25,392 nt of DNA, taken from an uncultured Candidatus Saccharibacteria bacterium (lineage in GTDB: Bacteria > Patescibacteriota > Saccharimonadia > Saccharimonadales > Saccharimonadaceae). The notes under the pieces were generated by a model. That model saw only the letters and a program-made list of their open reading frames with translations. It was not told the DNA's origin and made no database searches. Shown piece after piece: positions 1 to 6,650 of this stretch. The stretch is from the NCBI GenBank assembly GCA_938036915.1, contig CALHVV010000009.1, positions 1 to 25,392 of the forward strand. The letters are read 5' to 3'. A program made the translations under genes and the position numbers. Numbering within the stretch: the first letter of the stretch is position 1; the number at the start of each line of letters is the position of its first letter.

Positions 1-628
1 CCGCCAGCGGGGCGAGCTTGCCGGCCATTGGTTTGCTTATTCGCCCGGCGGCAAAGACCTCACTGAGGCGTGGTTCGACGGCCGCTATGAGCGCCTCATC
101 TGCATCAATAACCTGCCGAAGCTCTGCGCTACTCAGGCCAGCCTGCTTGAGCTGGCTAATGCTGCGGCTGATGTCTTGCAGGTAGGTAAACTCACCATTT
201 TGCTTGCTGCTCAACGGGTTATGATGATCGAGCTGGCTCAGGATACTACGCAAAATCTCGTAACTGCCAAGCTCGTCCGTAGGCTTCAGCGATGCACCGT
301 GATAGAAATATTCTCGGTGGTGATTAATCGCCTCACTGCCAAAGCTATGGAAGGTATGGATAGCGACGCGGTAGGCATCTGCCCCAATGATACTGCGCAG
401 CCGCTGGCGCATCGCCGCTGCTCCACTGTCGGTAAAGGTAAGACAGAGAATATTCTCAGGCAGCACATCTGTCTGGCGCAGGATGTTGGCGGCGCGCATG
501 CTGAGTAGCTCTGTTTTGCCAGTACCGGGACCAGCCACGACGAGCAGCGGCCCATCAATCGTATCGACAGCAGCGCGCTGCTGGCTATTGAGGTGCGTGT
601 ATCGAGTCGAAAATTCGTGTTCAGACAT
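1..628 (-). CDS. UvrD/Rep-type superfamily I DNA helicase, N-terminal part (cut by window edge)
   Basis: The reading frame enters from the left edge on the minus strand and starts at ATG 628-626, so about 209 N-terminal residues are visible. Residues 13-39 hold the Q-motif (LNSQQRAAVD) and Walker A (AGPGTGKT, K38). They are followed by LCLTFTDSGAAAMRQRL (motif Ia region) and IHTFHSFGSEAI (motif Ib region), the standard order of UvrD/PcrA/Rep helicases. These unwind DNA 3'-5' with ATP during repair and replication restart. The later motifs and any C-terminal nuclease lie outside the window, so UvrD, PcrA or a RecB/AddA-like member cannot be separated. A -10-like GATAAT sits 6 nt before the ATG, which suggests a leaderless transcript. 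It is divergent from the gene at 698. Confidence 0.88.
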   Translation of the reverse strand, partial: MSEHEFSTRYTHLNSQQRAAVDTIDGPLLVVAGPGTGKTELLSMRAANILRQTDVLPENILCLTFTDSGAAAMRQRLRSIIGADAYRVAIHTFHSFGSEAINHHREYFYHGASLKPTDELGSYEILRSILSQLDHHNPLSSKQNGEFTYLQDISRSISQLKQAGLSSAELRQVIDADEALIAAVEPRLSEVFAAGRISKPMAGKLAPLA

Positions 629-634
629 ATCTCC

Positions 635-690
635 ATTATCGCACACTCACCGCCTCGACTCTAGCGGCCAGGCTGAGATTCCGGTATAAT
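635..690. promoter_or_regulatory. Divergent promoter region between helicase and 698 gene
   Basis: Minus strand: GATAAT at 640-635, 6 nt before ATG 628. Plus strand: TATAAT at 685-690, 7 nt before ATG 698. Both -10 boxes are so close to the start codon that transcription would begin at or within a few bases of it. Neither has a convincing -35 or a usable Shine-Dalgarno. Seen by eye; no transcription start data. Confidence 0.6.
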
Positions 691-697
691 AACTATC

Positions 698-1189
698 ATG
701 GACTTTGGCAACCACATGGATGTCGCATATGTGCAAAAGGCTCTCGCCGCACGCTTTGGCGTGCAGCTAGTGATCGACCGCGTGGTGGCACGCAATATTG
801 CCGCAGGGCTTGCCGCCAAGGCATCGGTGTTTTTTGCGACAGATGGGCAGCTCTATTGCTTGGTCTATGGGCCATCGCGCCTGCTCCTTGGCGATGTTAA
901 GAAGATCGCTGTGCGAATTGGCCTGCGCGCTGAGACATTCTTCCCGCCCCGCGGTCAGCCAGAGTATTTTGACGAATTTGGCCGGCAGAAGTTTCGTGAG
1001 ATCTTCCCCGGCTTTGGGCGCATCACCGATCGCGACATCATGTACTATCGTACCCTTGCGCCATATAATCCAGCCCTCATCCTCGTTGATGAGGTGAAAG
1101 ACGGCCACATCTACCAAGCAGACAGCGACGCGCGCAGTGGCTGGCGGGTTGCCGCGAAGTGTCAGTATCATCGAGGAGGAATGAACTAA
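698..1189 (+). CDS. Conserved-looking protein of unknown function (163 aa), first gene of ATPase operon
   Basis: I do not recognise this family. The protein is soluble, mixed alpha/beta in composition, with no signal peptide or membrane segment. It has a basic, aromatic C-terminal half (DRDIMYYRTLAPYNPALILVDEVKDGHIYQ). ATG 698 is preferred because the TATAAT box at 685-690 places the transcript start at this codon; ATG 716 is an in-frame alternative. It ends 3 bp before the P-type ATPase start, and its last codons contain the ATPase ribosome-binding site (AGGAGGA, 1174-1180). The two are therefore almost certainly co-transcribed, which hints at a shared role, but the sequence gives no direct functional clue. 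Confidence 0.75.
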   Translation: MDFGNHMDVAYVQKALAARFGVQLVIDRVVARNIAAGLAAKASVFFATDGQLYCLVYGPSRLLLGDVKKIAVRIGLRAETFFPPRGQPEYFDEFGRQKFREIFPGFGRITDRDIMYYRTLAPYNPALILVDEVKDGHIYQADSDARSGWRVAAKCQYHRGGMN

Positions 1190-1192
1190 CCT

Positions 1193-3514
1193 ATGAAGGA
1201 CTATCTGGTCATCATCCGGCGCAACTTTGCCTCGCCTATCGTGCTGGCGATTTTGCTTCTTGCTATGGCGCTGGTCTACGTGCGGGAGTATCGCGATGCC
1301 TGGTTTATATCATTTGTCATTATGGTCAATTCGCTGATTGGTGCCGTGCAAGAGATTCGGGCTAAGCGCGCGCTGCGCAAGCTCGAGCTTATGAGCGCGC
1401 CACGTGCCCGCGTGGTCCAGGCCGACGGCACCATCACCGAGGTGCTTTATGATGCGCTGCAGGTTGGCGATACCCTTGTGCTACACACTGGCGATGAGCT
1501 ACCCGCCGACGGCGTTGTGCTCGACGCAAAAGGCCTGGAGGTAAATGAGAGCATGCTCACGGGCGAATCTGCCGCGGTAGACAAAGCACCCGGTGATACC
1601 ATCTATGCAGCCACAACAGTAGTAGCGGGTACAGCCCACGCTCGCGTCACGGCAGTTGGTAGCGCCACCAAGGCCGGTGCAATCAGTACCGTACTTAAGC
1701 AGTATGCACCACAGCCCACGCCGCTCCAGCGGGCTATCCAGCGGGCTATTACCGTCCTAACCTATGGCGCAGTCGTGTTAGCGCTGCTTATCTTCGCGCG
1801 CTACCATATTGCAGGGTTGCAGGCGGTCAGCATCCTCAAGACGATTATCACCGCAGCGATCACAGTCGTGCCAGAGGGGCTGCTCCTGGCGAGCTCGCTC
1901 CTGCTTGCCTTTGGCTCACTGCGCCTGGCTCAGGCCAAGGTCTTACCTCAGAAGCTTTCGGCCATTGAGGCAATGGCGCTGCTTGGCGTGCTCTGCGTGG
2001 ATAAGACGGGTACTTTGACAAGTGATGACGTTATCTTCGAGTACGCTGCGTCGTTCGACGCATCGACCAGTGATGAACAACTCGCCCACTACGCTGCCCT
2101 CGTTGCGCACGAAACCAGTGGTGGCAATGCGACTGGCCAGGCAATTCTTGCTGCGCACCAGGCTCCTGCCGCCCACGTCCAGGAGGTGATGGCGTTCTCA
2201 TCGAGCCGGAAAATGGCAGGGGTGCGGGCCGAGATTGCTGGCTCAGTGCAGACGCTGATGCTAGGCGCACCAGAGTTTGTGGCGCGGCTTGCCCTACTCT
2301 CACCAGCCCAGCAAGCCCAAATCGACGCCTGGGCAAATGATGGCCTGCGTGTTCTCCTGCTCGCTCGCTTTACCGACAGTACCGTGCCACTCAAGCAGCT
2401 CACCACTGGCTCGGGTCAGCCACTGGGGGCAATCGTCCTGCGCAACAGTCTGCGCCATGGCGTGGTCGATACTGTACAATTTTTGCAAGGCCAAGGAGTA
2501 ACCATTCGTGTCATTAGCGGAGATAACCCACGGACAGTCAGCTATATCGCCAAGGCAGCGGGGATTCACCAGCCCGAGGCAGCCATTACTGGCGCAGAGC
2601 TTGCCCAGCTCGATGATGCAGCGTTTGCCCAGGCGGCCGATACACATACCATCTTTGCCCGTGTTTTGCCAGAGCAAAAGGAGCGGATCATCGCGCACTT
2701 CTCAGACCAAGGGCGATTCACTGGCATGGTGGGCGATGGTGTCAATGATGCCTTAGCGCTCAAGCGAGCCGACCTTGGCGTGGCGATGTATGCTGGTGCA
2801 CCGGCCAGCCGGCGTGTTGCCGATATCATCCTGCTCAACAACTCCTTCACCTCGCTACCCCTGGGGATGCAGCTGGGTAATCGCATCATGCAAGCCATCG
2901 AGCTCATTGGCGTGCTCTTCTTCCATAAGATTATCTATGGTGTCGTGCTACTGGCCATTACCCTCACCCTCGGCATTATGTACCCATATGCGCCGCGCCA
3001 TCTTACCTTTATGAATATCTTCCTCGTGACGATGCCGACCATTATGTGGACGCTCTTCCCGCCCTTACCGCGGCACCGGATTGACCCCCGGCGCTTCTGG
3101 CACGATACTCTGCTAGCGGTGGCGCCAATTGCCGTGCTCACAGGGGTAGCGGTGGCTAGTGTGTATTGGCTTGGCCGCACATTCTACCCAGATCGTCTTG
3201 GCGAGGTGGCAACGATGACGGTGCTGGTAGCGACCTTCTACGGTGTGTATCTGGTATTTTTGGCTGGCCGCATGCTTGGTGTCCGGTTAGATAAGCGAGC
3301 TCATCTTGCGCGCATGCTGTATATGCTTGCGGTATTGTTTGTAACAGTAGTGAGTTTTGGTGTTGGCCCGCTTCGCCAGTTCTTCGATTTCACCCCACCA
3401 AACCTACTCCTGCTCTGGCCTAGCATTGCCATTATTATTCCAGTAACCATACTGCAATGGTGGTGGGCGTGGCGTGTGGGCCAGCGCTTTGTGGCGGCGT
3501 CTCGTGCTGAGTAG
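1193..3514 (+). CDS. P-type cation-transporting ATPase (CtpE/Ca2+-type)
   Basis: This 773 aa membrane pump couples ATP hydrolysis to cation transport. Visible landmarks in order are two N-terminal membrane helices (about residues 12-52), actuator domain with TGES (123-126), membrane helices with VVPEGLLL, the phosphorylation motif DKTGTLT (D270), a nucleotide domain with LGAPEFV, the hinge motif GDGVND (514-519), and six C-terminal membrane helices. The PEGL metal-site motif and the LGAPE form of the KGA motif resemble mycobacterial CtpE, a calcium-uptake ATPase; the ion is inferred only from that. There is no N-terminal heavy-metal-binding domain and no CPC motif, which argues against Cu/Zn pumps. 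Length is typical. It has a good AGGAGGA ribosome-binding site and is second in an operon with the 698 gene. Confidence 0.93.
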   Translation: MKDYLVIIRRNFASPIVLAILLLAMALVYVREYRDAWFISFVIMVNSLIGAVQEIRAKRALRKLELMSAPRARVVQADGTITEVLYDALQVGDTLVLHTGDELPADGVVLDAKGLEVNESMLTGESAAVDKAPGDTIYAATTVVAGTAHARVTAVGSATKAGAISTVLKQYAPQPTPLQRAIQRAITVLTYGAVVLALLIFARYHIAGLQAVSILKTIITAAITVVPEGLLLASSLLLAFGSLRLAQAKVLPQKLSAIEAMALLGVLCVDKTGTLTSDDVIFEYAASFDASTSDEQLAHYAALVAHETSGGNATGQAILAAHQAPAAHVQEVMAFSSSRKMAGVRAEIAGSVQTLMLGAPEFVARLALLSPAQQAQIDAWANDGLRVLLLARFTDSTVPLKQLTTGSGQPLGAIVLRNSLRHGVVDTVQFLQGQGVTIRVISGDNPRTVSYIAKAAGIHQPEAAITGAELAQLDDAAFAQAADTHTIFARVLPEQKERIIAHFSDQGRFTGMVGDGVNDALALKRADLGVAMYAGAPASRRVADIILLNNSFTSLPLGMQLGNRIMQAIELIGVLFFHKIIYGVVLLAITLTLGIMYPYAPRHLTFMNIFLVTMPTIMWTLFPPLPRHRIDPRRFWHDTLLAVAPIAVLTGVAVASVYWLGRTFYPDRLGEVATMTVLVATFYGVYLVFLAGRMLGVRLDKRAHLARMLYMLAVLFVTVVSFGVGPLRQFFDFTPPNLLLLWPSIAIIIPVTILQWWWAWRVGQRFVAASRAE

Positions 3515-3611
3515 TGCAAAGTAATTAGTTTGACGCACTTGCATTAACGGGAGCCTTATAGTACTTTTAGAATTACCACAATGAACTAAATCCCAGAAAG
3601 GAATGTATGTT

Positions 3612-3878
3612 ATGCCAAACAATACAGATAGATCAGCATACGATAAGGTCGTACGCGCCATGCTGGATGAACCTATGACGATTGTGTTAACGACCGAAGA
3701 AGTGAGCAAACTAATGGGACTTATTACCGAGCTGACACTTGGCGCTTACGCACCTTCTGAGGAAGAATGGAGACAGTTGGAAAACGTACACGGTCTTTCC
3801 TCTGCTGATTATTACTTAAATATTTCCAAGAAGCTGGGAAGGTATCTGGACAATACTACTTCTCCTCGCGATAAATAA
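3612..3878 (+). CDS. Small orphan protein, paralogue of the 4239 gene
   Basis: An 88 aa acidic, probably helical protein with no membrane segment. ATG 3612 is preferred over in-frame ATG 3603 because AGAAAGGA (3595-3602) lies 9 nt before it, while it abuts 3603. The central part (EPMTIVLTTEEVSKLMGLI, then ELTLGAYAPSEEEWRQL) aligns without gaps to the 4239 product (KPVTITFTAKEW, then GELTMGDYAP and a W-x-x-L). The two are therefore paralogues about 630 bp apart. Function unknown; nothing recognisable as an enzyme or DNA-binding motif. A weak promoter may lie upstream (TATAGT, 3557-3562, with a poorly spaced TTGACG at 3530). It lies at the start of an accessory-looking stretch. Confidence 0.72.
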   Translation: MPNNTDRSAYDKVVRAMLDEPMTIVLTTEEVSKLMGLITELTLGAYAPSEEEWRQLENVHGLSSADYYLNISKKLGRYLDNTTSPRDK

Positions 3879-3888
3879 AGAATACCCT

Positions 3889-3970
3889 AAAGAATAGCAT
3901 AGAATCATCATCCCAGCCATAAGGGGCGTATAGATAGACTACACCTGTATAATGAGTGTATCTGTTTTTT
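3889..3970 (-). pseudogene. Decayed fragment of a copy of the 6124-6582 membrane gene
   Basis: On the minus strand this stretch matches the first codons of the gene starting at 6582. The nucleotide run CATCATCCCAGCCATAAG occurs at both places, with patchy identity for about 65 bp. Translated, the intact gene reads IYTALMAGMMLMYT and the remnant reads SIYTPLMAGMMILCYS, with an in-frame TAG just upstream of that run. No start codon, ribosome site or downstream part survives. It ends against the neighbouring plus-strand gene, so this is a truncated duplicate, not a functional gene. Confidence 0.65.
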
Positions 3971-4016
3971 ATATATCCTTTTTGGATGTTCTATATCTTG
4001 AAGCCTTACTTCCTAT

Positions 4017-4139
4017 GTGCTGCACGAGGCGGATGAGCTACGCAAGCTAAGAATTAAGGGGCGACGCGTTGCATGGGAAGAGTTCTGGGAAGAAGTACTA
4101 CCGTTGACCTTGTTGGAAATGCGGAACGGGTTGAGGTAG
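4017..4139 (+). CDS. Possible short ORF or gene remnant (40 codons)
   Basis: GTG-initiated frame encoding a highly charged helical peptide (LHEADELRKLRIKGRR, then WEEFWEEV), ending at TAG 4137-4139. The composition looks protein-like rather than random. There is no ribosome-binding site and the frame opens just after a stop, so it could equally be the 3' remnant of a lost gene. I do not recognise it. Confidence 0.22.
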   Translation: MLHEADELRKLRIKGRRVAWEEFWEEVLPLTLLEMRNGLR

Positions 4140-4177
4140 AACCGCATTCTAAATTCACCTACCCACAACAATTAGAC

Positions 4178-4206
4178 TTGATTTAAAATACAACTCGAGA
4201 TATGTT
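4178..4206 (+). promoter_or_regulatory. Putative sigma70-type promoter of the 4239 gene
   Basis: TTGATT (4178-4183), 17-bp spacer, TATGTT (4201-4206). It would give a leader of about 25 nt that includes AAAGGAG (4228-4233 region) before ATG 4239. Confidence 0.45.
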
Positions 4207-4238
4207 TGATATAGCATTAATACCATAAAGGAGTTTAT

Positions 4239-4493
4239 ATGTCATCCACTGACCCAACATCGAGTTCAGGCAAAAAATACGACTACGACAAGCCCGTCAC
4301 CATCACCTTTACCGCGAAAGAATGGTTTGATCTCACACGGGCAATCGGTGAGCTTACGATGGGCGATTATGCACCTGACATAAAAGGCTGGGAATGGCTG
4401 CAAGAGGTAATGGGCGTCGCTGATCGACAGACAATCATCGACCTGAGTAATCATATCATTAAAGCCTGCAATCAAAACCTAGTGAATGATTAG
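4239..4493 (+). CDS. Small orphan protein, paralogue of the 3612 gene
   Basis: An 84 aa soluble acidic protein. ATG 4239 is preceded by AAAGGAG at good distance. After a polar N-terminus (SSTDPTSSSGKKYDYD) it shares with the 3612 product the pattern P-x-T-I, T-x-x-E, L, I-x-E-L-T-x-G-x-Y-A-P and W-x-x-L. Function unknown. Having two divergent copies side by side, each with its own ribosome-binding site, points to an old tandem duplication and retention of both. The 3612 copy lacks the Ser/Thr-rich start. Confidence 0.75.
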   Translation: MSSTDPTSSSGKKYDYDKPVTITFTAKEWFDLTRAIGELTMGDYAPDIKGWEWLQEVMGVADRQTIIDLSNHIIKACNQNLVND

Positions 4494-4519
4494 TGCGAAG
4501 TTTAATGCGGTGATTCGTT

Positions 4520-4684
4520 TTGAACGATAATTTTTCTAACAATCGATCTACCCCTTCTCCTGAAGACGTGGGAGAAGAGACTCCAGATCGCTACATTCCG
4601 GACAATCTCGATGAAATTATGCAGAGAGTGCACGAGCCATGGTGTCGTTCTGAGAAAACATCACATCCAACAGGGTATGAGTGA
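4520..4684 (+). CDS. Uncertain ORF A of an overlapping or frameshifted pair
   Basis: TTG-initiated frame of 54 codons with an acidic polar N-terminus and the segment ETPDRYIPDNLDEIMQRVHEPW. It ends at TGA 4682-4684 and overlaps the next frame's internal ATG (4677) by 8 bp. There is no good ribosome-binding site, and the codon before the frame opens is TGA. The simplest readings are a translationally coupled pair or one gene split by a frameshift somewhere in 4611-4680. I recognise no domain. Confidence 0.3.
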   Translation: MNDNFSNNRSTPSPEDVGEETPDRYIPDNLDEIMQRVHEPWCRSEKTSHPTGYE

Positions 4685-4820
4685 GCAAGAGTATCTTCAA
4701 ACGACAAGAGACACTATTACCTCACCTTCTATCATTGCTGAGCTTCAGCAGCATGGCGGTCCTACATGGCTATATGGTCGTAAGTTTGGAGATACTGAAC
4801 AAGTTGTCGTAGTCCTCTAA
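4611..4820 (+). CDS. Uncertain ORF B, C-terminal part of the 4520-4820 unit
   Basis: This frame reads through 69 codons. The part from ATG 4677 (MSEQEYLQTTRDTITSPSII, then WLYGRKFGDTEQVVVVL) looks like real protein. The helix, Pro-centred turn and terminal beta strand recall small BECR/RelE-fold nuclease domains, but the match is only a general impression and no catalytic residues can be assigned. It stops abruptly after a hydrophobic strand, suggesting truncation. Either ATG 4677 coupled to ORF A, or a frameshift fusion with ORF A, is possible. The tail to 4867 has no further supported gene. Confidence 0.33.
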   Translation: MKLCRECTSHGVVLRKHHIQQGMSEQEYLQTTRDTITSPSIIAELQQHGGPTWLYGRKFGDTEQVVVVL

Positions 4821-4867
4821 ATATGGAGAGTGAGGCTAGAATTGATGAAGATCAAAATGCCGCATCC

Positions 4868-5386
4868 CTACGATGCACCATCATACCCATATGCAAACGC
4901 CCCTGTCGAAGGCGACAAGCAGAATATATCACCGTGCGACTCTGGGTGGTAGCGAGCAACACACTGACCTCCCTCTCCTGTTGCTGCGCGAAGAATGTTG
5001 CGCGAGTCGGGTGATGAATTTTGCTCGATACTAAGCAGTGGTGATATTTTGTCATACTCACTATACGGCTGCCACGACGAGCAGCCACCAGAGCAATCAA
5101 TAAAAGGCTGAGCCTGGAGCAGCTTCTGGCGTGTCTTCGTGTCTGTAACGTAGCCAAGCACTGTGCCACTTGGGCTTTCGCGGCTGAGCTGAGGCGACCC
5201 TTTGCTATATTTGACATCAAGCGATTGCGTATACTCGCGAGAAAATCGCTGCTTAAGCGTCTCAGTTGCATTAACTCGTGCGAACGGTGCATCCAAAAGC
5301 AGATAAGGAAGGCCATACGTAATAGCACTGTAGGTGATAAGAAGAACCCCAACGATAATAATCTTTCTTCGGGTAGAGCGTCGCAT
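4868..5386 (-). CDS. Membrane-anchored extracytoplasmic protein of unknown function (172 aa)
   Basis: The N-terminus MRRSTRRKIIIVGVLLITYSAITYGLPYLLL is a short basic segment followed by one hydrophobic helix (about residues 9-31), so the rest is predicted outside the membrane. The outer domain is polar and has Cys pairs (CSGGC, plus two C-terminal Cys near QCVARYH and DIFCLSP) that could form disulfides. There is no lipobox, since Cys does not follow the helix closely. ATG 5386 is supported by TATAAT ending 7 nt upstream, giving a leaderless transcript. Saccharibacteria live on host cells, so a surface role is plausible, but nothing in the sequence shows it. Confidence 0.68.
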   Translation of the reverse strand: MRRSTRRKIIIVGVLLITYSAITYGLPYLLLDAPFARVNATETLKQRFSREYTQSLDVKYSKGSPQLSRESPSGTVLGYVTDTKTRQKLLQAQPFIDCSGGCSSWQPYSEYDKISPLLSIEQNSSPDSRNILRAATGEGGQCVARYHPESHGDIFCLSPSTGAFAYGYDGAS

Positions 5387-5393
5387 AAAACTT

Positions 5394-5399
5394 ATTATA
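5394..5399 (-). promoter_or_regulatory. -10 box of the 4868-5386 gene (leaderless)
   Basis: TATAAT on the minus strand, 7 nt before ATG 5386; a -35-like TAGACG lies 17 bp further up (5422-5417). No Shine-Dalgarno fits between box and start. Confidence 0.6.
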
Positions 5400-5458
5400 G
5401 CCTATTAGCATGCAGGCGTCTAATCAAACACTGCCATTCCTATTCTTGGCCCGCGATA

Positions 5459-5488
5459 TGAGATAATAATTGCGTAATAAGATAATTC
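5459..5488. repeat. TATGAGATAAT element, copy 1
   Basis: Two half-sites, TATGAGATAATA and TAATAAGATAA, flank TTGCG. A closely similar arrangement occurs at 24981-25013. Both lie upstream of minus-strand promoters. Possibly a regulator-binding site; see findings. Confidence 0.35.
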
Positions 5489-5580
5489 AAAAGTATGCTC
5501 ACTATCGACAGAAAAACACCAAATGTTCCTCACAGGGCGAACATGACAAGCAGCAAGGCGAGTCAGAGGTTCGCGTGGGC

Positions 5581-5991
5581 TTAGCCCGCAGTTTCCTCCT
5601 CTCTAGATTCGGGGTGTTCAAAGAAGACGAAGACGTTGAATATCCTCATATCTTCGTCATGCGGCGTACCATATGACCTGTGATCACCAATATATACATC
5701 GGTGACATGTCGATTGTGCTGTTGCAGCGCATGGCGCAATGCATACTCACAGACGATGCTGTCCTTGAAGACCGCAAGATCATCGAGGATGTAAAGGCAA
5801 AGGACATTGTCGTACAATCGAGTGTCGTCAACGTTCCTTGTCTTGTCTATGAACGCCTGCACGATGAGGGGCAGCTCTTGCTCCTCAAAGTGTGCAATTC
5901 GCTCAGCTTTGTACTCCTCCTGGTGCGCACGATAACCCTGTTCGGCGAGCTGGTGCTCGCGTACGGCTTCGACCGGAATGAGATGAGCCAT
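5581..5991 (-). CDS. Charged soluble protein of unknown function (137 aa)
   Basis: ATG 5991 is chosen because AGGAGGG lies 5 nt upstream. The longer frame from 6012 would translate this ribosome site itself. The N-terminal half is a charged helix (REHQLAEQGYRAHQEEYKAERIAHFEEQELPLIVQAF), probably coiled coil. The C-terminal half has alternating strands (DNVLCLYILDDLAVF, VTDVYIGDH, MRIFNVFVFFEH). No membrane segment, catalytic motif or family I can name. It is driven by a strong consensus promoter at 6048-6076 that is nearly duplicated upstream of the 18317 gene. It belongs to the orphan stretch between the ATPase and the rRNA methylase. Confidence 0.68.
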   Translation of the reverse strand: MAHLIPVEAVREHQLAEQGYRAHQEEYKAERIAHFEEQELPLIVQAFIDKTRNVDDTRLYDNVLCLYILDDLAVFKDSIVCEYALRHALQQHNRHVTDVYIGDHRSYGTPHDEDMRIFNVFVFFEHPESREEETAG

Positions 5992-6047
5992 TATAACCCT
6001 CCTGCTTGTCATGAAAGCTTCTGAGCAGGATAACTCAAAAGCTAATA

Positions 6048-6076
6048 TATATATCAATATATGACGAGTGTGTCAA
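6048..6076 (-). promoter_or_regulatory. Strong sigma70-type promoter (twin of 18698-18726)
   Basis: TTGACA (6076-6071), 17-bp spacer, TATATA (6053-6048) on the minus strand, with a predicted leader of about 50 nt before ATG 5991. The 17 bases TATTGATATATATATTA around the -10 are identical to those before the 18317-18643 gene. Confidence 0.72.
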
Positions 6077-6123
6077 TAAGATAAACGTTCTCTCATTTCC
6101 TCGTGATCCTTGACGATTGAGAC

Positions 6124-6582
6124 CTATAACAATGTAAGCAAAAGAGCAGCCGATACAGCATAGAGGAGAGTGTATGTGATATGGAGTGGCATATTCCATA
6201 CAAGATATGTTTTTACTGTCTTCCCATCATCCAATCGCTGCGCACCATTGACAAAAAATTCTGCCTTGGCAAAGCCAGTTACCACATGAGTAGTAAGCAT
6301 GAGAAATGGAACAGCCGCTGCAACCACGAGTGGAGCCGGCCCTCTCGTATAGTTGGTAGTGAGAGAAATTATCGACAACATTGCGTGGCCAACCAATACA
6401 GCTGTGTGGTAGATCTGCACTCGAGTATTATTATGAAACAGTGCCCAATTTTGAGATGCGCCAGGTATCTTGTGTTTTAAAATATAATCAAAATAGCGTC
6501 CTAAAGTAATAGTATACATAAGCATCATCCCAGCCATAAGAGCTGTATAGATAACTTGCATTTGTATCATGAATGCGCTCAT
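6124..6582 (-). CDS. Four-helix integral membrane protein of unknown function (152 aa)
   Basis: Start ATG 6582 follows GAGAAAGGAAA at proper distance; the longer frame to 6651 has no ribosome site. The protein has four hydrophobic helices: around MIQMQVIYTALMAGMMLMYT at the N-terminus, then VLVGHAMLSIISL, then VVAAAVPFLMLTTHVVTG, then the C-terminal TYTLLYAVSAALLLTLL. Polar loops carry ASQNWALFHNNTRVQIYH and the acidic EFFVNGAQRLDDGKTVK. The four-helix layout recalls DUF1772-like membrane proteins, but I am not confident of that. A decayed partial copy of its 5' end lies at 3889-3970. Confidence 0.72.
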   Translation of the reverse strand: MSAFMIQMQVIYTALMAGMMLMYTITLGRYFDYILKHKIPGASQNWALFHNNTRVQIYHTAVLVGHAMLSIISLTTNYTRGPAPLVVAAAVPFLMLTTHVVTGFAKAEFFVNGAQRLDDGKTVKTYLVWNMPLHITYTLLYAVSAALLLTLL

Positions 6583-6650
6583 TTTTGCATTTCCTTTCTC
6601 AATGTCTGAATCGTGAAGAATCACTTTTTTATAAGAGCGATATAAAGTCA

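Larger units (their letters stand above)
3879..4238. other. 360-bp gap between the paralogous small genes
   Basis: No convincing full gene. It holds the pseudogene fragment (3889-3970), a 40-codon ORF of uncertain status (4017-4139), a possible 6-bp hairpin (ATGCGG 4119-4124 with CCGCAT 4142-4147), and a promoter for the 4239 gene. Composition is more AT-rich than the flanking core genes. Confidence 0.5.
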
